Part shown: piece by piece, positions 8,258 to 18,683 of the stretch
Position numbering within the stretch: the first letter of the stretch is position 1
Layout: every line of letters starts with the position of its first letter
Origin: Rhodocyclaceae bacterium
GTDB taxonomy: Bacteria > Pseudomonadota > Gammaproteobacteria > Burkholderiales > Rhodocyclaceae
Assembly: GCA_004379165.1 (NCBI GenBank)
Contig: NKXK01000024.1
Coordinates: forward strand, 145,709 to 209,708
Length of the DNA stretch: 64,000 bases
Reading direction: 5' to 3'
Notes under the pieces: generated by a model
Database searches by the model: none
Told to the model about the DNA's origin: nothing
The model's input: the letters and a program-made list of their open reading frames with translations, nothing else
Made by a program: the position numbers and the translations under genes

Positions 8258-9952
8258 ATGCAACCATCTCAAGCCCAATCCTCCCGGAAGTACGTCCCCT
8301 TCCCCCCGGTGAATCTCGTCGACCGCCAGTGGCCGGGCCGCACCATCACCCAGGCCCCGATCTGGATGAGCACCGATTTGCGCGACGGCAACCAGGCGCT
8401 GTTCGAGCCGATGAATGCCGAGAAGAAGATGCGCATGTTCAAGACGCTCTGCGCCATCGGCTTCAAGGAAATCGAAATCGCCTTCCCTTCCGCCTCGGAA
8501 ACCGAATTCGGCTTCGTGCGCCAGCTCATCGAAGGCGGCCACATCCCGGACGACGTTCGTATCGAAGTCCTCACCCAGGCGCGCGAGCACCTCATCCGCC
8601 GAACGATGGAATCGGTCAAGGGCGCCAGGCAGGCCATCGTCCACGTCTATAACGCCACCTGCAAAACCTTCCGCGAGAACGTCTTCGGCATGAGCAAGGC
8701 GGAAGTCATCGCCATGGCCACCGACGCCGTGCGCCTCATCCGCACGCTCGCCGACGAGATGCCGGAAACCGAGATCACCCTCGAATACAGCCCGGAACTC
8801 TTCACCGCCACCGAGCTCGATTTCGCCAAGGCAGTCTGCGACGCCGTCACCGAAACCTGGGGTGCGACGCCGCAGCGCAAGGTCATCCTCAATCTCCCGA
8901 CCACGGTCGAGATTGCCACGCCCAACATCTACGCCGACCAGATCGAGTGGATGCACCGCAATCTCGAGCGCCGCGACAGCGTGCTCATCAGCCTCCACCC
9001 GCACAACGACCGGGGCACGGCGGTCGCCGCCGCCGAGCTTGGCCTCATGGCCGGCGCCGATCGCGTCGAAGGCTGCCTCTTTGGCAACGGCGAACGCACC
9101 GGCAACGTCGATCTTGTCACCCTCGCCCTCAACATGCACACGCAAGGCGTCGATCCGCAACTCGATTTCTCGGACATCAATGCCGTTGCCCGCACCTACG
9201 AACACTGTACCCAGCTCCCGATCCATCCACGCCACCCATACGTTGGGGATCTCGTTTTCACGGCCTTCTCCGGCTCCCACCAGGACGCCATCAAGAAGGG
9301 GTTCTCTGCTCAAAAGGTGGATGAGACGTGGGCAGTGCCTTACCTCCCCATCGACCCAGCCGACGTCGGCCGCAGCTACGACTCGGTGATTCGCGTGAAT
9401 AGCCAGTCGGGCAAGGGCGGCATCGCCTACCTCATGGAAACCGAACATGGGGTCGTCATGCCGCGCCGCCTTCAGGTCGAGTTTTCGGGCGTCGTGCAGA
9501 AGCACACCGACACCCACGGCGGCGAAGTCAGCGCCGACGACATCTGGAATCTCTTCGCCAGCAATTACCTCGACGCTGTCAGCCCGATCCGCTACCGCGA
9601 GCATCACCTCTTCGAACACGGTGAAGCTCAGGGCATCCGCCTCGCGGTCGACATCGACGGCCGAGCCTGCGTCCTCACCGGCGAAGGCAACGGCCCGATC
9701 AATGCCACGGTGCACGCCTTGCAGACGGCCGGTTTCAACTTCTCGGTGCGCAGCTACGAAGAACGTTCGATGGTGCCGATGGGCGAAGACGGCAACGCCC
9801 GCGCCTGCGCCATGGTCGAGGTCGCGACCAAGGGCAGCAGCGACCTCTACGGTATCGGCATCGACAGCAACATCGTCACCGCCTCGATCAAGGCCTTGAT
9901 CAGCGGCGTCAATCGCCTCGGCGCTGCCAGCCGCGTAGCGCAGGCTGCGTAA
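8258..9952 (+). CDS. leuA: 2-isopropylmalate synthase (long, LeuA type 2)
   Basis: [62 protein letters not shown]-terminal LeuA dimer domain. Confidence 0.95.
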   Translation: MQPSQAQSSRKYVPFPPVNLVDRQWPGRTITQAPIWMSTDLRDGNQALFEPMNAEKKMRMFKTLCAIGFKEIEIAFPSASETEFGFVRQLIEGGHIPDDVRIEVLTQAREHLIRRTMESVKGARQAIVHVYNATCKTFRENVFGMSKAEVIAMATDAVRLIRTLADEMPETEITLEYSPELFTATELDFAKAVCDAVTETWGATPQRKVILNLPTTVEIATPNIYADQIEWMHRNLERRDSVLISLHPHNDRGTAVAAAELGLMAGADRVEGCLFGNGERTGNVDLVTLALNMHTQGVDPQLDFSDINAVARTYEHCTQLPIHPRHPYVGDLVFTAFSGSHQDAIKKGFSAQKVDETWAVPYLPIDPADVGRSYDSVIRVNSQSGKGGIAYLMETEHGVVMPRRLQVEFSGVVQKHTDTHGGEVSADDIWNLFASNYLDAVSPIRYREHHLFEHGEAQGIRLAVDIDGRACVLTGEGNGPINATVHALQTAGFNFSVRSYEERSMVPMGEDGNARACAMVEVATKGSSDLYGIGIDSNIVTASIKALISGVNRLGAASRVAQAA

Positions 9953-9962
9953 GACCATCGCC

Positions 9963-10253
9963 ATGAGCTATCGCATCATCGGCCTGATCAAACTCTGCGA
10001 CCCGACTGCCTTCGAGATCTACCGCAGCCAGGTCGGGGCCACCATTGCGCAATACGGCGGCAGCGTCCGCCAGCGCGGCAGTGTCGACGCAGTACTCTGG
10101 AACGAACTCGGCGGCGGCGCACCCGATGCCTTTGTGGACATCGAATTCGCCAGCCGCGAAGACGCACAGCGCTGGGCGAATAGCAAGGAATATCAGGCGC
10201 TGTTGCCGGTCCGCAGCGAGGCGATGCAACTGCTGCTGTTCGCCGTTGCCTGA
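9963..10253 (+). CDS. DUF1330-like small protein
   Basis: 96 aa MSYRIIGLIKLCDPTAFEIYRSQVGATIAQYGGSVRQRG...DIEFASREDAQRWANSKEYQALLPVR. Confidence 0.75.
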   Translation: MSYRIIGLIKLCDPTAFEIYRSQVGATIAQYGGSVRQRGSVDAVLWNELGGGAPDAFVDIEFASREDAQRWANSKEYQALLPVRSEAMQLLLFAVA

Positions 10254-10257
10254 TGCC

Positions 10258-11067
10258 TCAGGCGGCCATCAGATCGCTGCGCCGCCCCGGCCTGAACTGG
10301 CGGGTATCGGTGTAGTAGGCCGGATCTTCGTTATCCGGCGTCACGCCGGGGATGCCAAGTAGCGGCAGCGGCTGGAAATCGCGTGGCCGGATAAAGGTGT
10401 CGCCTGCCAGAATGGGCGCGATTTTCGCGTCGACCGCAGCAAGCAATTGCCCCGAATCCTGCCTGAGAAACACCGGCGTCACCGGCAGCAGAATGGCCTT
10501 GGCGGTCAGCCCGCGGAAGGGGTTAAGCAAGGCTTCATAGGTGGCGTGACCGAAGATCATGAAGCGCATCTGCGCGATGACATCCTGGCGCCGCTCAACG
10601 AACAGCGACTGCCATTGGAAGCTGCGCAGCAAATCGAGCAGCGTCGGGTCGCTGGCAAGCACGACAATGCCGCATTCGTCGAAATGTGTCAGCGCGTCGC
10701 GGCGCAGGTTGCGCTGCTCACCCGGCTTTTGCATGGCGGCAACGTGGGCAGCCGTGATCGCCCGCTTGGTTTCAGGAAAGCTCAGCCAGATCAGGGCATT
10801 GAAGAAGTCATGCCAGTTGTCAGGCCGGGTCTCGACCTCGCCCCGCTCCCATAAACGGCATTCGTAGGGCATCCCGTCGGCCTGGGGTGACACGAAGCGA
10901 ACCGGCCGGCCATCGGGCAAAGCTACGGGATACTGCGCCGTCAGGGTACGCAGGGAATCGCTGGCAGGGGCGTCAGGCAGTTCATCCAGCCAGCGCTGTA
11001 CCGGCCAGAATAATGATGAAGCGCCATTCAGTTCAAGGCTCGCCGGCGCATCGCAGGCGACATTCAC
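10258..11067 (-). CDS. DUF3025 domain protein
   Basis: FWPVQRWLDELP...DNWHDFFNALIWLSFPETKRAITAAH...; GTG start at 11067 overlaps the upstream stop codon. Confidence 0.78.
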   Translation of the reverse strand: MNVACDAPASLELNGASSLFWPVQRWLDELPDAPASDSLRTLTAQYPVALPDGRPVRFVSPQADGMPYECRLWERGEVETRPDNWHDFFNALIWLSFPETKRAITAAHVAAMQKPGEQRNLRRDALTHFDECGIVVLASDPTLLDLLRSFQWQSLFVERRQDVIAQMRFMIFGHATYEALLNPFRGLTAKAILLPVTPVFLRQDSGQLLAAVDAKIAPILAGDTFIRPRDFQPLPLLGIPGVTPDNEDPAYYTDTRQFRPGRRSDLMAA

Positions 11068-11501
11068 TCTTCGACGTCGGCCTGCCCGGCCTCTTCCTTG
11101 ACGAAAGTGAGGACACCCTTCTTGGTACGGAAGGTACCGACCAGCGTGCCCATGCCTTCGGCCGGCTCGCCATCCATCTTGGCGAAGCCCTCGCAGGTCT
11201 GGGTTTCGGTGGCATACATGCGTTTGCCGGCCTTGATGATGAAGGCGCCGGACGGCACGCGATAAACCTCGACGCGCGTCTTCTCGGTCCCCTGCCCCAT
11301 GCTGTGCCGACGCAGGCAAGTTGGCATCCGCGACACCGCCATGTAGAGATTGACCTTGCTGTCCCAGAAATATGGCTGTTCGCGGATCAATGACAGCCCG
11401 TGCTCACGGGTGCCGTCGATTTCGTAAGTCGCACCGTCATTCACACAAGCGGTCAGCACCGGCGCAGCCAGCAGGGCAAAGAGAACGGTGCGCAAACGCA
11501 T
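11064..11501 (-). CDS. Putative lipoprotein of unknown function
   Basis: MRLRTVLFALLAAPVLTACVNDG lipobox; internal start chosen. Confidence 0.65.
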   Translation of the reverse strand: MRLRTVLFALLAAPVLTACVNDGATYEIDGTREHGLSLIREQPYFWDSKVNLYMAVSRMPTCLRRHSMGQGTEKTRVEVYRVPSGAFIIKAGKRMYATETQTCEGFAKMDGEPAEGMGTLVGTFRTKKGVLTFVKEEAGQADVEE

Positions 11502-11509
11502 GATGGGCC

Positions 11510-12541
11510 TCAGAGCATTTTCCAGGTCAGCGACTCGCCCGCCCGCAGCGGCACGATGTCGTCGGTACTGAGATAAGGATAGCTCGCCGGGACGGTCCAT
11601 GTCTCCTTCGCCAGCGTGATTTTGTCGGCGTTGCGCGGCAGACCGTACCAGTCCGGGCCGTGGAAACTGGCAAAACCTTCCAGCTTGTCGAGTGCGCCGG
11701 CATTCTCGAAGGCTTCGGCATAAAGCTCGATCGCCGCATAGGCGGTGTAGCAGCCGGCGCAGCCGCAGGCAGCTTCCTTGGTCATCTTGGCATGCGGCGC
11801 CGAATCGGTGCCGAGGAAGAACTTGGGATTGCCGGAAATCGCCGCGGCCACCAGCGCCTCGCGGTGCGTCTCGCGCTTCAGCACCGGCAGACAGTACCAG
11901 TGCGGCCGCACGCCGCCCTGGAAGATGGCATTGCGGTTGTAGAGCAGGTGGTGGGCGGTGATGGTGGCAGCTACGGTGAACCCGGAACTTGCGACAAAAT
12001 CGGCAGCATCACTGGTCGTGATGTGCTCCATGACCACGCGCAATTTTGGGAAACGCTGCGTCAGCGGCAACAGGACGGTGTCGATGAATACCTTTTCGCG
12101 ATCGAACAGATCGACCGCCTGATCCGTCACCTCGCCATGCACCAGCAGCGGCAGGCCGACGCGTTCCATCTCGGCCAGCGTGTCATAGGCTTTGGTGATG
12201 TCAGTCAGACCGGCATCGGAATTGGTCGTCGCCCCGGCCGGATAAAGCTTGACCGCCTTGACGAAGCCGGAGGCGGCCGCCTTCGCCACTTCGCTGGCCG
12301 GCGTGTTGTCGGTCAGGTAAAGCGTCATCAGCGGCTCGAAGCGCATGCCGGCCGGCAAGGCGGCGAGGATGCGGTCACGATAGGCGCCAGCCTGCTCGAC
12401 GGTGGTCACCGGCGGCTTGAGGTTGGGCATGACGATGGCGCGGCCGAACTGGCGGGCGGTATGCGGTAGCACAGCGGCGAGCGCTTCGCCATCGCGCAGG
12501 TGAAGATGCCAGTCGTCGGGACGGGTGATGGTGATTTGCAT
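11510..12541 (-). CDS. pyrC: Dihydroorotase
   Basis: [62 protein letters not shown]. Confidence 0.96.
   Translation of the reverse strand: MQITITRPDDWHLHLRDGEALAAVLPHTARQFGRAIVMPNLKPPVTTVEQAGAYRDRILAALPAGMRFEPLMTLYLTDNTPASEVAKAAASGFVKAVKLYPAGATTNSDAGLTDITKAYDTLAEMERVGLPLLVHGEVTDQAVDLFDREKVFIDTVLLPLTQRFPKLRVVMEHITTSDAADFVASSGFTVAATITAHHLLYNRNAIFQGGVRPHWYCLPVLKRETHREALVAAAISGNPKFFLGTDSAPHAKMTKEAACGCAGCYTAYAAIELYAEAFENAGALDKLEGFASFHGPDWYGLPRNADKITLAKETWTVPASYPYLSTDDIVPLRAGESLTWKML
11968..12003 (-). repeat. Near-consensus copy D inside pyrC
   Basis: CCGATTTTGTCGCAAGTTCCGGGTTCACCGTAGCTG (minus strand), 28/36 identical to copy A, no gaps. Confidence 0.6.
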
Positions 12542-12569
12542 GATTCTGATCCTTGGTAATCCCGTGATT

Positions 12570-13406
12570 TTAGCCTTTCATCGCCAGCGCGAGATCATAG
12601 AGCGCGTTTTTCGGGCTACCGGTGATCGCTGCCGCCAGCTTGGCCGCCTGTTTGGTCGGCAAGCCCTCGGCAAGCAGCAGCTTGAGTACGCGCTCGCCTT
12701 CGCCGCTGTCTGCCTTGTCCGGGGCGCCGGAAACAATGAGGACGAACTCGCCGCGCTGGCGGTTGCCATCTTCCTTCAGCCAAGCCAGCGCCTCGGCCAG
12801 CGGCAGGCTATGCACGGTTTCGAACAGTTTGGTCAGTTCGCGGGCGATGACCAGCGTGCGCTTGCCGAAGACCTCGGCCATTTCAGCCACGGTTTCGAGC
12901 ACGCGGTGCGGCGCTTCGTAGAAGACCAGTGCCGCCTGCGTGTCGCGCAGGCTTTCGAGCACCTGCCGGCGCTGCCCGCCCTTGGCCGGCAGAAAGCCAT
13001 AGAAAAGGAAATGTTCGTCGAGCAGCCCGGCCGCCGACAATGCGGTCGTCGCAGCACAGGCACCGGGCAAAGGGACAACCTTGCAGCCGGCGTCGCGAAC
13101 GGCAGCAACAACGCGGGCGCCAGGGTCGGAAATGCCGGGCGTACCGGCATCTGAAATCAGTGCCACCGATTCGCCGGCCCGCAGCTTTTCAACGATGCGC
13201 GCCGCGGCTTCATGCTCGTTGTGCTGATGCGCCGGCAGCGTGCGTGCCGACGAACCGAGATGCTTGAGCAGCGGTGCGCTGTGCCGGGTGTCCTCGGCGG
13301 CCACCCAGGGTACCCGACGCAGAACCGCCTCGGCGCGCTGGGTGAGATCGGCGAGGTTCCCGAGCGGTGTCGGGACGACATACAATGCGGCAGATTCTTC
13401 TGTCAT
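12570..13406 (-). CDS. rsmI: 16S rRNA (cytidine1402-2'-O)-methyltransferase
   Basis: [36 protein letters not shown]...[15 protein letters not shown]. Confidence 0.95.
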   Translation of the reverse strand: MTEESAALYVVPTPLGNLADLTQRAEAVLRRVPWVAAEDTRHSAPLLKHLGSSARTLPAHQHNEHEAAARIVEKLRAGESVALISDAGTPGISDPGARVVAAVRDAGCKVVPLPGACAATTALSAAGLLDEHFLFYGFLPAKGGQRRQVLESLRDTQAALVFYEAPHRVLETVAEMAEVFGKRTLVIARELTKLFETVHSLPLAEALAWLKEDGNRQRGEFVLIVSGAPDKADSGEGERVLKLLLAEGLPTKQAAKLAAAITGSPKNALYDLALAMKG

Positions 13407-13789
13407 TTACGGGTTTGCGATTGAGCGCTGGAGCAAAAGCCGACGATACCACCACCGCCCGCGGCCGCGAAGCCGAGGGACGCGCCGCGGCGTATCTGGC
13501 GAGCTGCGGTCTACGCGAAATTTCGCGCAATTTTCGGGTACGCGGCGGCGAGATCGACCTGATTTTCCGCGATGGCAAGGTGCTGGTCTTCGTCGAAGTC
13601 CGGCAGCGCAGCCGCAGCGATTTCGGCGGCGCCGCGGCGAGCATCACGGCTGCCAAGCGCCAGCGGCTGATCCTCGCCGCCCGGCACTATCTGCTCAAAC
13701 ACCCGGACACCGACTGCCGCTTCGATTGCGTGCTGATCAACGGCGAGCAACTCGAATGGCTGCGCAATGCGTTTTCTGCTGACGATTAG
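13385..13789 (+). CDS. yraN: YraN/UPF0102 endonuclease-like protein
   Basis: GREAEGRAAAYLASCGLREISRNFRVRGGEIDLIFRDGKVLVFVEVRQRS. Confidence 0.9.
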   Translation: MRQILLSFTGLRLSAGAKADDTTTARGREAEGRAAAYLASCGLREISRNFRVRGGEIDLIFRDGKVLVFVEVRQRSRSDFGGAAASITAAKRQRLILAARHYLLKHPDTDCRFDCVLINGEQLEWLRNAFSADD

Positions 13790-14132
13790 CCTGGTGCTGC
13801 TGCTCGGCAGCGCCCATGCCGACAGCGTGCGCCTGCTGATCCAGAACTCGCCGCTGGCCGGCAGCCAGTATTACGCCCTCGACGCCTTCTGGGATGGCAT
13901 CCGCGTCGGCGACCCGCTGAGGCTGATCCGTGAGCCGGACAACCGCCATGACCGCAACGCCATTCGCGTCGAATGGCGCGGCCACAAGCTGGGTTATGTG
14001 CCAAGGGCACAGAATGCCGCCGTCGCAGCCGCCATGGATGCCGGCGACCGCCTGAGCGCCCGCGTATCGTCGCTGAGTCACAACAATAACCCCTGGCTGC
14101 GGGTGACATTCGAGGTCTACCTCGAGCTGTGA
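13767..14132 (+). CDS. HIRAN-domain protein with N-terminal signal peptide
   Basis: MRFLLTISLVLLLGSAHADS signal; DAFWDGIRVGDPLRLIREPDNRHDRNAIRVEWRGHKLGYVPRAQNAAVAAAMD HIRAN core. Confidence 0.82.
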   Translation: MRFLLTISLVLLLGSAHADSVRLLIQNSPLAGSQYYALDAFWDGIRVGDPLRLIREPDNRHDRNAIRVEWRGHKLGYVPRAQNAAVAAAMDAGDRLSARVSSLSHNNNPWLRVTFEVYLEL

Positions 14133-14174
14133 GGTAGAATGTGACGATTATTTGCCCCAACTGCTGACAAAAAC

Positions 14175-14765
14175 ATGGATCTGATTGCCCGCGTCGCCAA
14201 AAATTTCGAAGACAGCGCCCAAACCAAGCTGCACGCCGTCGAGGCACTGTCCGCCCCGATTGCCGCCGCGATCGAAACGATGTTCAACTGCCTGATAAAC
14301 GGCGGCAAGATTCTGGCCTGCGGCAATGGCGGCTCGGCCGGCGACTCGCAGCACTTCGCCGCCGAACTGATCGGCCGCTTCGAAGCCGAGCGTCAGGAAC
14401 TGGCGGCGATTGCGCTGACCACCGACAGTTCCATCCTCACCGCCGTCGGTAACGATTACTCGTTCAACCAGATTTTCTCCAAGCAGGTGCGCGGTCTCGG
14501 CCATGCCGGCGACGTCCTTCTGGCGATTTCGACCTCAGGCAACTCCGGCAACGTCATCGAGGCGATCAAGGCCGCCCACGATCACGACATGCTGGTGGTG
14601 GCGCTGACCGGCAAGGGCGGCGGCCAGATCAGCGAGATGCTGCGCGACGATGACATTCACCTCTGCGTGCCTGCGGATCGTACCGCCCGCATCCAGGAAA
14701 CCCACCTGCTCGTAATCCACTGCCTGTGCGACGGTATCGACGCACTTCTTCTCGGAGCCGAATGA
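14175..14765 (+). CDS. gmhA: SIS-domain phosphoheptose isomerase / DiaA-like
   Basis: [25 protein letters not shown]...[17 protein letters not shown]. Confidence 0.88.
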   Translation: MDLIARVAKNFEDSAQTKLHAVEALSAPIAAAIETMFNCLINGGKILACGNGGSAGDSQHFAAELIGRFEAERQELAAIALTTDSSILTAVGNDYSFNQIFSKQVRGLGHAGDVLLAISTSGNSGNVIEAIKAAHDHDMLVVALTGKGGGQISEMLRDDDIHLCVPADRTARIQETHLLVIHCLCDGIDALLLGAE

Positions 14766-15427
14766 TGCAGAAACCCCGCCTGACCCTCGCTGCCGCCGCA
14801 CTTGTTGCCACCCTGCCCTTCCTGCAGGGCTGCGTGCCTGCAGTTATCGTCGGCGGCGCTGCGGCGGGCGTGCTGACGGCGCACGACCGTCGCTCGACCG
14901 GCACCCAGACCGACGACGAAACGGCCGAGTGGAAGGCGATGCAGAGCACTCCCGCGCAGTACAAGGAACTGACGCACGCCAACTTCACTTCCTACAACCG
15001 CCGACTGCTGATCACCGGCGAGGTGCCGAGCGACGAGGCGAAGTCGGGCATCGAAGCCAAGGTGCGCATGATCGACGGCATCCGCGAGGTGTACAACGAA
15101 CTCGGCATTGGCCCGGCGTCGTCGCTGGGCAGCCGCAGCACCGACAGCTTCATCACATCCAAGGTCAAGGCACGGCTGGTCGACACCAATCAGGTTTCAG
15201 CCAATCACATCAAGGTCGTCACCGAGCGCGGCATTGTTTACCTGATGGGTATCGTCAGCGAACGTGAAGCCAAGGTTGCCGTGGCGGTTGCCCGTACCAC
15301 CGACGGCGTGCGCAAGGTGGTCAATGTGATGGAAGTGGTCAGCGAAGACGAAACCCGCCGCATCGACAACCAGACGCTGGGCGCGCGCAACCCGCCGACG
15401 CAGTCGGCGCCGGTTGAAAAGCGATAA
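14762..15427 (+). CDS. BON-domain lipoprotein
   Basis: [24 protein letters not shown] lipobox, two BON repeats ([12 protein letters not shown]..; [20 protein letters not shown]); ATGA overlap with upstream gene. Confidence 0.87.
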   Translation: MMQKPRLTLAAAALVATLPFLQGCVPAVIVGGAAAGVLTAHDRRSTGTQTDDETAEWKAMQSTPAQYKELTHANFTSYNRRLLITGEVPSDEAKSGIEAKVRMIDGIREVYNELGIGPASSLGSRSTDSFITSKVKARLVDTNQVSANHIKVVTERGIVYLMGIVSEREAKVAVAVARTTDGVRKVVNVMEVVSEDETRRIDNQTLGARNPPTQSAPVEKR

Positions 15428-15489
15428 GGGACTGACACCAGTACGCGGCAAGCCGGCCGCAGAGTGATACACGCTCAGGGGAGGGCGCC

Positions 15490-15873
15490 ATGAATCTTGA
15501 AAAGGTCATTTTCGGTTTCTTCATCGTTCTGGCAGCGACGCTGAATTTCGGCTTCTTCATCGGCGACATCGACCGCCCCGAACTGCACCATGTCTATGAA
15601 CTGGCGGCGGCACTGGTCGTCAGCCTGATCGCCACCGCGCTCAAGTTCGGCGACCGTACCCAGATCGGCGCCATCCACCTCTCGACCAGCCTCGTCGCCG
15701 ACCTGCAGCTGATCGCCGCGGCGATCACCTGGGCCGTTGCCGTCCATGTCACCGGCGAAGGCATGACCGCCAGCGTCACCTCCAGCGTCGTTTCGCTTTC
15801 CGGCGGCGCGCTGTTCGCCAATATTGTCTCGGTCATCATCCTTATCGCCGAAACCGTGATGATGCGGCGCTGA
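15490..15873 (+). CDS. Small integral membrane protein (DUF6394-like)
   Basis: 127 aa, multiple TM segments, immediately upstream of the K+ channel gene. Confidence 0.7.
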   Translation: MNLEKVIFGFFIVLAATLNFGFFIGDIDRPELHHVYELAAALVVSLIATALKFGDRTQIGAIHLSTSLVADLQLIAAAITWAVAVHVTGEGMTASVTSSVVSLSGGALFANIVSVIILIAETVMMRR

Positions 15874-15898
15874 GCGCCCCGCCCCCGGAGCGACGCGC

Positions 15899-17599
15899 GT
15901 GAACAGCGCCTTCTTCCTCGTTCTGCGGCGCATGCGGGCGCCGATCATTGTCCTCATCGTCATCTATGCGATCTCGGTGCTCGGCCTGACGCTGGTGCCC
16001 GGCGTCGATGCCGACGGCAAAGCCACCGCACCGCTCAGCTTCTTCCACGCCTTTTACTTCATCAGCTACACCGCCACGACCATCGGCTTCGGTGAAATCC
16101 CCGCCGCCTTTTCCGACGCGCAACGGCTATGGGTCATTGTCTGCATCTACCTGACGGTCATCGGCTGGTCGTATTCCGTGGTCACGCTGATCGCGCTGCT
16201 GCAGGACAAGGGCTTCCAGAATACGCTGACCACCAACCGCTTTATCCGCCGCGTCCGGCAGATTCGCGAACCGTTCTACATCGTCTGCGGCTGTGGAGAA
16301 ACCGGCAGCCTGATTTGCAAGACCTTCGACCGCATCGGCCACGCTTTCGTCGTGGTGGAAAAGGACGAACTGCGGGTTGAAGAACTCGACCTGCTCGACT
16401 TCAAGACCGACACACCGGCACTGGCCGGCGATGCCCGCCTGCCGGAAACCCTGAACATTGCCGGCCTGCGCCACAAGCATTGTCGTGGCGTGCTGGCCGT
16501 CACCAACGACGAGCAGATCAACCTCGCTGTCGCCATCGGCGTCCGCCTGCTCAATCCCGACATTCCGGTGATCGCCCGGGCGCGCAGCGACAACGTCGCC
16601 GCCAACATGGCCTCGTTTGGTACCGACCACATCATCAATCCCTTCCAGCGCTTTGCCGAGCATCTGGCGCTGGCCATCGCCGCACCGGAGCGTTTCCGGC
16701 TGATCGAGCTGATCACCGGCCTGCCGGAGTCGCCGATTCCCGAACCGCACCGGCCGCCGCGCGGCCACTGGATCATGTGCGGCTTCGGCCGTTTCGGACA
16801 CGCCGTCGCCCGGCATCTGGAACCCACGGGGATCACGCTGACCATCATCGACCCGACGGCCGCTGACGCCGATCACGCCATCCCCGGCGACGGCACCGAG
16901 GCGCGCACGCTGCGCGCCGCTGGCATCGAGACGGCCGCCGGCATCATCGCCGGCACCGACAACGACGTGAACAACCTGTCGATTGCCGTCACCGCCAAAG
17001 AACTGCGCCCCGACCTCTTCGTCGTGCTGCGCCAGAACCACCACGCCAACGGCCTGCTCTTCGAAGCCTTCGATGCCGACTTCGCGATGGTGCCCAGCCA
17101 CATCGTCGCCCAGGAAAGCATTGCCCTGCTCACCACACCGCTGCTCGCCGAGTTCCTCAAGCAACTGAACGGTACCAACGAAGACTGGTGCACCCGGCTG
17201 GTTCAGCGCCTGCAGACGCTATGCGACGGCCTGACCCCGGCCATCTCCAGCCTGCACTTCACCGCACGCGATACCCCTGCGGCCCATCGCGCGCTGATCA
17301 TGGGGCAGCGATTCAAGCTCGGCGAGTTGCTGCGCGACGGCACCGACCGCACGTTGCCGCTGGCAGCCATCGTGCTGCTGGTCAAGCGCAACGGCGAGAT
17401 CCACCTCCTGCCCGACGACGACTTCCTGCTCGATGCCGGCGACCGCCTGCTCATCGCCAGCAGCCTCGACGCCCGCCGCAATCTCGAATTCACTGTCGAT
17501 AACGCCAACGAGCTCGATTACGTGCTCAATGGCCGCACTGACTCCGGCAGCTGGTTGTGGCAGAAAATCGCAGGAAAGGCGGCGGTCAAGGGTGAATGA
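15899..17599 (+). CDS. Potassium channel family protein with two NAD-binding (TrkA-N/RCK) domains
   Basis: Pore TATTIGFGEIP; YIVCGCGETGSLICKTFDR and WIMCGFGRFGHAVARHLE Rossmann motifs; GTG start. Confidence 0.85.
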   Translation: MNSAFFLVLRRMRAPIIVLIVIYAISVLGLTLVPGVDADGKATAPLSFFHAFYFISYTATTIGFGEIPAAFSDAQRLWVIVCIYLTVIGWSYSVVTLIALLQDKGFQNTLTTNRFIRRVRQIREPFYIVCGCGETGSLICKTFDRIGHAFVVVEKDELRVEELDLLDFKTDTPALAGDARLPETLNIAGLRHKHCRGVLAVTNDEQINLAVAIGVRLLNPDIPVIARARSDNVAANMASFGTDHIINPFQRFAEHLALAIAAPERFRLIELITGLPESPIPEPHRPPRGHWIMCGFGRFGHAVARHLEPTGITLTIIDPTAADADHAIPGDGTEARTLRAAGIETAAGIIAGTDNDVNNLSIAVTAKELRPDLFVVLRQNHHANGLLFEAFDADFAMVPSHIVAQESIALLTTPLLAEFLKQLNGTNEDWCTRLVQRLQTLCDGLTPAISSLHFTARDTPAAHRALIMGQRFKLGELLRDGTDRTLPLAAIVLLVKRNGEIHLLPDDDFLLDAGDRLLIASSLDARRNLEFTVDNANELDYVLNGRTDSGSWLWQKIAGKAAVKGE

Positions 17600-17695
17600 C
17601 CAGTTGTGCAGGCGGCCGTGAGGCCACTGCCAAAATCAGCACAAAACCGGATCGCCTGACCAACTCGAAACGACCCCAAGCGGAGATTTGCAGGA

Positions 17696-18112
17696 TTACT
17701 CGTTGTTCTTTTCTAGCAGCTGTAACAAGCCATGCACATCGCCGAGGACCCATAGGTCAGCAACCCGTCCGTCCCTGAACGAAAAGAGCGCTGCGCCCGC
17801 CCACTCGACCTTTTTCCCAGTTGGTTTGAAGCCAAAAAAGTCGCCGCGGTGTATTCCTGAAAACCGCATTCGGGCAAAACACTGGTTGTCTTCCGCAACC
17901 AGGTCAAGAATGTCACATTGGTAAGCGCCAAGGGCCTGATGCACGAAATCAACGTACTCAGCAAACTCGGAATGTCCGGTTTTACGCTGACCGAGAGATC
18001 CTCTGAACGTGAAGTCTGGCTGAAGCAGCGCGGGAATTGCCGACTTGTCGCGCGTGTTCCATACATCAGCATAGAATTTTTGAACAACCGTCTTGAGGGC
18101 AGAATACTCCAT
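17696..18112 (-). CDS. SnoaL-like/NTF2-fold polyketide cyclase-like protein
   Basis: FYADVWNTRDKSAIPALLQPDFTFRGSLG...MRFSGIHRGDFFGFKPTGKKVEWAGAALFSFRDGRVADLWVLGD. Confidence 0.82.
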   Translation of the reverse strand: MEYSALKTVVQKFYADVWNTRDKSAIPALLQPDFTFRGSLGQRKTGHSEFAEYVDFVHQALGAYQCDILDLVAEDNQCFARMRFSGIHRGDFFGFKPTGKKVEWAGAALFSFRDGRVADLWVLGDVHGLLQLLEKNNE

Positions 18113-18178
18113 GGTGCGTACCGGGAAATTTCATGAGGGGCATCCATTTTGCCCCACGCCCTGCAATGTTTGGCAGGC

Positions 18179-18214
18179 CTGATTTTCGCCACTTTTCCGG
18201 ATTGACCGCAGACT
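18179..18214 (+). repeat. 36-bp dispersed repeat, copy E
   Basis: CTGATTTTCGCCACTTTTCCGGATTGACCGCAGACT. Confidence 0.9.
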
Positions 18215-18259
18215 TCGGTCATCAGCCACCTGCCAGACGATCAGGCACTCAGGTCAGAT

Positions 18260-18682
18260 CTACGCCGCCAGTACCCGCCGCAAGCCACGCATCAGCGTCC
18301 CCAGCCCCGGTAGCTTCATGTACAGCTCTTCGCCGGTATCCCAGTAATCGCGGTGGTAATTGACCTTGCCGTCGCCGTCGAACTTGAGGTGGGAGACGCC
18401 GCGCATGACCTGCGTGGCGCCTTTGCCCCAGAGGCGGACGCGGAAGCAGAATTCCCAGATCAGCATGGCGCCGCCGGCATCAACCACCTTTTCGGTGACG
18501 ACAAAACGCGGCTCGTCGACCTGCGTGAACATGTGACTGAAGATGCGCTGGATGGCGGGCAGGCCGCGGACTTCGTTGAAGGGATCCTTGAACCAGGCAT
18601 CGGCGCTGTAGAACTCCGGGAAGCGGGCGACGGATTCCGGTGTCAGCTCGTGATAGAAGCGGATCAGCGGGTCGAGATTCAT
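18260..18682 (-). CDS. NTF2-like (SnoaL-type) protein
   Basis: FYHELTPESVARFPEFYSADAWFKDPFNEVRGLPAIQRIFSHMFTQVDEPRFVVTEKV. Confidence 0.8.
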   Translation of the reverse strand: MNLDPLIRFYHELTPESVARFPEFYSADAWFKDPFNEVRGLPAIQRIFSHMFTQVDEPRFVVTEKVVDAGGAMLIWEFCFRVRLWGKGATQVMRGVSHLKFDGDGKVNYHRDYWDTGEELYMKLPGLGTLMRGLRRVLAA

Positions 18683-18683
18683 G

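Noticed and set aside
8195-9964. 589-aa minus-strand ORF antisense to leuA
   Set aside because: Shadow ORF of a high-GC gene; no family motifs, while the plus strand is clearly LeuA
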